Made by a program: the position numbers and the translations under genes
Assembly: GCA_002373535.1 (NCBI GenBank)
Contig: DFKL01000022.1
Span: forward strand, 1 to 9,812
Direction: 5' to 3'
DNA: 9,812 bases
Source: Prevotellaceae bacterium UBA3646
GTDB taxonomy: Bacteria; Bacteroidota; Bacteroidia; Bacteroidales; Bacteroidaceae
Notes under the pieces: model-generated
The model's database searches: none
Told to the model about the DNA's origin: nothing
The model's input: only the letters and a program-made list of their open reading frames with translations
Part shown: positions 5,455-9,812 of the stretch, piece after piece
How the letters are laid out: every line of letters begins with the position of its first letter
Numbering within the stretch: the stretch's first letter is position 1

Positions 5455-7965
5455 TTGTATCTTGTACCTGGCTATCTGCATCAGTGTCTGGCGCTGGCTT
5501 TCCTCTTGGATGACGATGTTTCTTTCGACTTCGTGAATCTTGGCTTCGAGCTGTTCATCGGTAAGTGTGCCGGTATCTATCTGCAATCCAACGATTTCTG
5601 CCTGCAGTGCCTTGACTGTCTGTTCTTCAAGCAATGTGTCTATGGCGTTCTGCCGGACTCGTCTGCGCTTTTCCGTCCAGTCTATGTCCCTGGTGAGGAT
5701 ATCGCTGAGTTCCTGATACTGGACGGGTGGGTGATGGGCATTGTATGCATGTATCCACATGTCGACGCGGGACTGCTGGCTGCTGGCTTGCTGGTCGAGG
5801 TGTCTGCCAGTGAGGCGCAATCCAGCCAGGGTGCCTTGCTTGGTGTTGCGTGTGCCTGTCAGCAGATCCATTGATGCCTGTGCATCATGCATCCGCTGTC
5901 TGGCTTCATGCAGGCGAGCGATGCTGCGTTCCAATGCTGCGTTCGTATCTCTGTCGCACATCAGGGTCTCGCGGTGATCGTCGATGCGTTTGGTTTCTTC
6001 GGTAATGGAACGGGCTGTCTCGCGTAGCTGTTCTTGTGTCGTTGCAACTTCGGCGATGATGTCGTCTGTCATGTCCTGTTGTATGTGCAGGCTCTTGACA
6101 TTTGACCGTTCCTCGTCAAGCCTGGCGTTGATTTCTTTCCATTCGTCACGCATGAGACGCAGGGTGCCACGCAGCTGTGTGGGGTTGCCCTGCCACTGTC
6201 GGTACCATTCTGGCAGCGTGATGGCGGTGTTGAGCTGGTCGTAGAGTTGATGGTAGCGTTCGTCCAGCGTCTTGATGACTGAATTGAGGTAGTCTATGCG
6301 TACGGAGATTATCTGACAGGTGGTGTCTACGCCTGACATCTGGCTTATGAGTTCGTCTTTCTTCTCCTCGAGCGTTGCTATCTGTTCGCTGAGGATGTCT
6401 ATCTGGCTGCTGTGGTAGTTGAAGTCCTTGAGCTCTGCTGAGGCTGTCTGCAGGTCGCGCTGGCTGTTGTCCAGCAATTGGCGTATCGTGGCCATGCGTG
6501 CCTCGGAGTCGGTGCCTGGCCTGCATTCCTGAAACGTCGGGTCCAGAGACGAGTAGACGGCCCATTCCTTGACATCTTCGTCTTGCCTGAGTCGTACTAT
6601 CTCCAGATTTTGCTGTTCTGCTACCAGTTGGCCCATGGTCTTCGTAAGGTTGTCGTGCAGCTGGTGCAGCTTATTCCTGAGTCCGCCAAGTTCCAGTTTC
6701 ATCGTCTCGAACTCGCTGCGCATGTCGCTGATGAGCTTGCTCTGCTCCAGCATGGTATCACTGTGGAAGGGGTGGTGTGTGGAGCCGCATACGGTACAGG
6801 CGGTGCCTTCGTGGAGGTCGGCACGTAGCTGTACTACGTTCTGGCTCTTGCTGATAGTGAGGCTGTACTCGCGGTCTTTCACCTGCCGCCGCAGGTTCTG
6901 GACCTTGAGGGTTAGTTCCTGCTCGTTGTGCAGGTCGTATTCTATCTGTTGGCGCATGTTGTCTATCTGTTGGCTCTTCTGCTCTATCGTCGCATATCCC
7001 GTGCCTATGCGACGCCACAGGCTCTGTGCGGAAAGCAGCATTTGGATGCGGCTCTTCAGTTCCAGGACCTTCTCCTGCACGTTGTAGCTCTGCATACCCC
7101 GGATATTGGTCCTGTGTACGTTCAGCTCGTCCTGGAGGTTCTGTATCTTCCTGTTTACGTCTGCCAACTGGCTTTTCACATTGCTGAGTATTTCGTTCTG
7201 CCGGACAAGTTCCTGTGTGTTGGCCTGACGTTCTTCGGCATGGTGCCGGTCCTCGGACTCTATGTTTTCCAAATTGTTGAGCAACTCGAGTATCTGGTCT
7301 GTATTATCCAGCAGGTTCTCGTGGCTCTCCATACTGTGACGGCGATTCTCCAAGGTCGCAAGCCTGGTTTCTGCCTTGCCTGTATTGTCTGCGAGTTCGT
7401 TGCTTCTGTGCCTGAGTCCGGCCAGTCGTTCCTCTACGGTTTGCAAGATGGAGCCTGTCTGTCTGGCCATCTCCTGGTAGGTGGCCTTCTGTCCGTCCAG
7501 ACAGCAGGTTTCCTGCAGCTTACGGCAGTCGTCCAGAAAACGGCTCTCGGCTTCGCTAAGGATTTCCGAACACTCTTTCAGGGTTTTGCGCTTCTCCTCG
7601 ATTTGCCTGTCTGTATCTTGTAATTCCTGCTCCAGAGTGTTCCCCTGACGGCGGTTCTCTGCTGCTTCGTCATTTAGCAGTTGCATGCGCAAAAAGGGCA
7701 CCATGATGCTCTCAAAGGTCTCGAAGCGTTCCAAATCCTCGGCATCGCGGCTTGTGGCTGCAGATTCCTTGTTGAGTTGATACAGGCGCTTGGAGTGCTC
7801 CTCTTGTGCGACGAACAGGTCGTGGTGGCGTGAAAGGTTGTTGCGAAGTGCATGCAGGCGTTTGAGTTCGTCCTCAATGTTGCGGAGCCGGGTCTGCGCC
7901 AACTTCATCATTTCGCGCATACGTTGCTGCTGTGCACTGGCAAGCTCTGGACTTTCTGCTGTCAT
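5440..7965 (-). CDS. Headless SbcC-like coiled-coil protein with zinc hook
   Basis: SbcC/Rad50 proteins are ATPases whose N- and C-terminal head lobes are joined by two coiled-coil arms meeting at a CxxC zinc hook; with SbcD nuclease they process DNA ends. This 841-residue protein shows the arms and the hook but no heads. Long Glu/Lys/Arg/Gln-rich heptad-like stretches run on both sides of LHEGTACTVCGSTHHPF, whose cysteines are at 390 and 393, almost exactly central. The N-terminus enters coil at once (MTAESPELASAQQQRMREMM), with no Walker A. The C-terminus stops in coil (MQIARYKIQLGLE), with no LSGG signature or Walker B. The next gene begins 40 nt later, leaving no room for a missing lobe. 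Start: an in-frame TTG at 7989 lies inside a promoter box and would be untranscribed, so the ATG at 7965, behind an A-rich leader, is preferred. The product could dimerise through zinc, cap SbcC or be a structural relic. The frame is intact throughout. Confidence 0.88.
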   Translation of the reverse strand: MTAESPELASAQQQRMREMMKLAQTRLRNIEDELKRLHALRNNLSRHHDLFVAQEEHSKRLYQLNKESAATSRDAEDLERFETFESIMVPFLRMQLLNDEAAENRRQGNTLEQELQDTDRQIEEKRKTLKECSEILSEAESRFLDDCRKLQETCCLDGQKATYQEMARQTGSILQTVEERLAGLRHRSNELADNTGKAETRLATLENRRHSMESHENLLDNTDQILELLNNLENIESEDRHHAEERQANTQELVRQNEILSNVKSQLADVNRKIQNLQDELNVHRTNIRGMQSYNVQEKVLELKSRIQMLLSAQSLWRRIGTGYATIEQKSQQIDNMRQQIEYDLHNEQELTLKVQNLRRQVKDREYSLTISKSQNVVQLRADLHEGTACTVCGSTHHPFHSDTMLEQSKLISDMRSEFETMKLELGGLRNKLHQLHDNLTKTMGQLVAEQQNLEIVRLRQDEDVKEWAVYSSLDPTFQECRPGTDSEARMATIRQLLDNSQRDLQTASAELKDFNYHSSQIDILSEQIATLEEKKDELISQMSGVDTTCQIISVRIDYLNSVIKTLDERYHQLYDQLNTAITLPEWYRQWQGNPTQLRGTLRLMRDEWKEINARLDEERSNVKSLHIQQDMTDDIIAEVATTQEQLRETARSITEETKRIDDHRETLMCDRDTNAALERSIARLHEARQRMHDAQASMDLLTGTRNTKQGTLAGLRLTGRHLDQQASSQQSRVDMWIHAYNAHHPPVQYQELSDILTRDIDWTEKRRRVRQNAIDTLLEEQTVKALQAEIVGLQIDTGTLTDEQLEAKIHEVERNIVIQEESQRQTLMQIARYKIQLGLE

Positions 7966-7986
7966 TTTTTTGGGATGATATTTGCA

Positions 7987-7994
7987 CAAAGATA
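7987..7994 (-). promoter_or_regulatory. -7 box (TATCTTTG) for the SbcC-like gene/operon
   Basis: TATCTTTG is an exact match to the Bacteroidetes TAnnTTTG -7 element on the minus strand. Transcription would begin near 7980, giving a leader of roughly 15 nt before the ATG at 7965. No clear TTTG -33 element stands 19-22 nt upstream. As the only good box before five close-packed genes, it may drive the whole set down to purA. Confidence 0.6.
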
Positions 7995-8098
7995 TAAATT
8001 TTGGAAAAAATATCGTGTACGGCCCTGTAATGATGCGGCTACATTATATAATTTTAAACATTTTTACACGTAGCAGGCGTTCTTTGAATTTCTTTTCT

Positions 8099-8106
8099 TA
8101 CCTTTG
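8099..8106 (+). promoter_or_regulatory. -7 box (TACCTTTG) for hisS
   Basis: TACCTTTG matches the Bacteroidetes TAnnTTTG -7 element, with an expected start of transcription near 8113 and a leader of about 36 nt before the hisS ATG. A TTTG lies at 8083-8086, but its 12-nt spacing is too short for a standard -33 element. It stands back to back with the box at 7987-7994, about 105 bp away, making 7966-8149 a divergent promoter region. Confidence 0.6.
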
Positions 8107-8149
8107 CACGAAACTGAAAATGATTGTTTTCCTAATTTTTATCTGACGA

Positions 8150-9514
8150 ATGAAACCTGGAATACCTAAGGGAACCCGCGATTTCGGTGCGGCAGAGATG
8201 GCTCGTCGCAACTATATTTTCGATACTATACGTTCCGTCTATTCGCTATATGGCTTCTCGCAAATCGAGACGCCTGCCATGGAAAACCTGTCGACGTTGA
8301 TGGGAAAATATGGAGAGGAGGGGGACAAGCTGTTGTTCAAAATACTGAATAGCGGAGACTTCCGCGGCGGAATCACCGCCGACGGCTGGACGGGCAAGAC
8401 GCTGGGACAGCTGACTACTGCTCTCTGCGAAAAGGGTCTGCGCTACGACCTGACGGTCCCGTTCGCCCGCTATGTCGTACAGCATCGCGAGGAGTTGCAA
8501 CTTCCCTTCCGGCGCTACCAGATCCAGCCCGTATGGCGTGCCGACCGCCCACAGAAAGGACGCTATCGCGAGTTCTACCAGTGCGACGCTGACGTTGTGG
8601 GCAGTGATTCGCTGCTGAACGAGGTCGAGCTTATGCAGATTGTCGATACGGTGTTCAGAAGATTCGGCATCAGGGTTTGTATCAAGATCAACAATCGCAA
8701 GATTCTTGCCGGTATAGCGGAGATAATCGGCCAGGCGGACAAGATTGCGGACATAACCGTGGCAATAGACAAACTGGATAAGATAGGACTGGAGAACGTG
8801 AATGCAGAGTTGCTCAAGGCTGGCATCACGGAGGAGAACGTACAGAAGCTGCAACCGATAATACGATTGTCTGGTTCCAATTCCGACAAGATTGAGACAA
8901 TGCGTCACAGCCTGGTCTGCAGCGAGACCGGACTGAAGGGTATCGAAGAGGTTGAATACGTCCTGACTATGCTGGAGGCACAGGGTTCGCTGCACAATGA
9001 AATAGAGTTGGACCTTACATTGGCCCGTGGTCTGAACTATTACACAGGCTGCATTTTTGAGGTCAAGGCCATGGATGTGCAGATAGGCAGTATAACCGGT
9101 GGCGGCAGGTATGACAACCTTACGGGTATTTTTGGGATGCCTGGCCTTTCGGGTGTGGGAATATCATTTGGGGCGGACAGGATATATGACGTCCTGAACC
9201 AGTTGGACCTGTATCCTGAGGAGGTGCGCACGGCTACACAGGTCATGTTCGTGAATTTTGGCGAGAGTGAGACTCGCTATCTGATGCCTGTGGTTGCCAG
9301 ATTGCGTGAAAATGGCATAAGGAGCGAAATATATCCGGATACCGTAAAGATGAAGAAACAGATGCAATATGCCAATGCCAAGGCAATTCCCTATGTGGTC
9401 CTGGCTGGTGAAAACGAGATGGAGAGCCATACGGTCACGCTCAAGAACATGGTCAGCGGGGAGCAGACTCAACTTTCCATAGAACAACTGGTTGCCTGCC
9501 TATGTGGGGCATAA
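8150..9514 (+). CDS. hisS: Histidine--tRNA ligase
   Basis: This cytoplasmic class II synthetase charges tRNA-His with histidine using ATP. The 454-residue protein begins MKPGIPKGTRDF, the typical family start. Motif 1 is around IETPAMENLSTLM (39-51). RYDLTVPFARYV (98-109) forms part of the active site. Motif 2 runs at about 121-148 (RRYQIQPVWRADRPQKGRYR, then EFYQCDAD). The histidine-binding signature is ARGLNYYTG (292-300), GGGRYDNL follows (318-325), and motif 3 is GVGISFGADRIYDVL (335-349). The last 90 or so residues are the anticodon-binding domain. A stretch between residues 68 and 90 (SGDFRGGITADGWTGKTLGQ) extends the region between motifs 1 and 2. Transcription probably starts at the TAnnTTTG box about 45 nt upstream. 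Its last 13 nt overlap the next gene, so the two are likely co-transcribed. Confidence 0.98.
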   Translation: MKPGIPKGTRDFGAAEMARRNYIFDTIRSVYSLYGFSQIETPAMENLSTLMGKYGEEGDKLLFKILNSGDFRGGITADGWTGKTLGQLTTALCEKGLRYDLTVPFARYVVQHREELQLPFRRYQIQPVWRADRPQKGRYREFYQCDADVVGSDSLLNEVELMQIVDTVFRRFGIRVCIKINNRKILAGIAEIIGQADKIADITVAIDKLDKIGLENVNAELLKAGITEENVQKLQPIIRLSGSNSDKIETMRHSLVCSETGLKGIEEVEYVLTMLEAQGSLHNEIELDLTLARGLNYYTGCIFEVKAMDVQIGSITGGGRYDNLTGIFGMPGLSGVGISFGADRIYDVLNQLDLYPEEVRTATQVMFVNFGESETRYLMPVVARLRENGIRSEIYPDTVKMKKQMQYANAKAIPYVVLAGENEMESHTVTLKNMVSGEQTQLSIEQLVACLCGA

Positions 9515-9812
9515 GCGAGCGGGGTAACACGTGGACGCACCTTACGGGTGTGGTATTTGCCTTGTCCTCTATCTGGATGGTATGGCCGGCAATAGGAAAA
9601 AGCTGGCAGATGGCGTTCGGAGTGATTTTCTTTATCACGGGGATGTTCCTGATGTATCTGTCCAGCACTCTGTATCACTGGGTAAGACCAGGTATGGCCA
9701 AGGACGTCTTGCGACGCCTTGACCATATCAGTATCTACGTGATGATTGCCTGTTCGTATACCCCTATATGTGTGGGAGTAATCGGCGGATGGGCAGGCTG
9801 GACCATATTCGG
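9502..9812 (+). CDS. Hemolysin III family membrane protein (N-terminal part, runs off the window)
   Basis: The 103 visible residues match the hemolysin III / YqfA group of the PAQR-like superfamily of integral membrane proteins: ERGNTWTHLTG at 6-16, SSTLYHW at 54-60 (an SxxxH motif, Ser55 and His59, used for metal binding in relatives), LDHISIY at 73-79 and SYTP at 85-88. Hydrophobic segments lie near 14-30, 36-57 and 76-97. The ATG at 9502 overlaps the end of hisS by 13 nt in another frame, and family similarity begins within a few residues of it. The molecular role of bacterial members is poorly settled, and the name does not prove haemolysis. The 3' end is outside the window. Confidence 0.92.
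   Translation, partial: MWGISERGNTWTHLTGVVFALSSIWMVWPAIGKSWQMAFGVIFFITGMFLMYLSSTLYHWVRPGMAKDVLRRLDHISIYVMIACSYTPICVGVIGGWAGWTIF

Noticed and set aside
6928..7623. Plus-strand frame of 231 codons opposite the SbcC-like gene
   Set aside because: Hydrophobic product arises from reverse reading of coiled-coil codons (Gln/Glu/Leu); no promoter or motif supports it.
5440..7965. Complete SbcC/Rad50 or SMC ATPase
   Set aside because: No Walker A, signature or Walker B motif is present in the protein or in the short flanking gaps.

Overview
The window looks like a chromosomal segment of a Bacteroidetes bacterium, most likely a Prevotella/Bacteroides-type member. The grounds are two TAnnTTTG-type -7 promoter boxes (7987-7994 and 8099-8106), the lack of clear Shine-Dalgarno sites, a family M49 dipeptidyl peptidase of the Bacteroides type (HECLGH motif), and the form of the HisRS and SbcC-like proteins. 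Species cannot be decided from sequence reading alone.

Positions 1-1176 are an A/T-richer accessory stretch. A partial upstream gene ends in an ATGA overlap with a gene for a very acidic protein of unknown function (50-607). A gene-free stretch of about 570 bp follows. It is dense in structure: a 30-bp near-palindrome, a nest of GAACATA direct and inverted repeats, four 11-bp tandem units, two copies of a small AGCGAGAG hairpin, and a 51-codon startless reading frame that looks like the C-terminal end of a lost winged-helix protein.

Positions 1177-7965 hold five tightly packed minus-strand genes that look like one operon, read from high to low coordinates: an SbcC-like coiled-coil/zinc-hook protein with no ATPase heads; a short AraC-type regulator; a dipeptidyl peptidase III without signal peptide (TAATG overlap with the regulator); an AlkD-like HEAT-repeat protein with a TTG start; and purA (adenylosuccinate synthase). 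Gaps are 40 nt, a 1-nt overlap, 8 nt and 22 nt. A TAnnTTTG box just upstream of the SbcC-like gene is the only good promoter candidate for the set.

Positions 7966-8149 are a divergent promoter region. From 8150 the plus strand carries hisS, overlapped by 13 nt by the start of a hemolysin III family membrane protein that runs off the window.

The main candidate for something new is the 841-residue 'headless SbcC'. It has both coiled-coil arms and a centred CxxC hook, but no Walker A, signature or Walker B region, in an intact gene with its own promoter.
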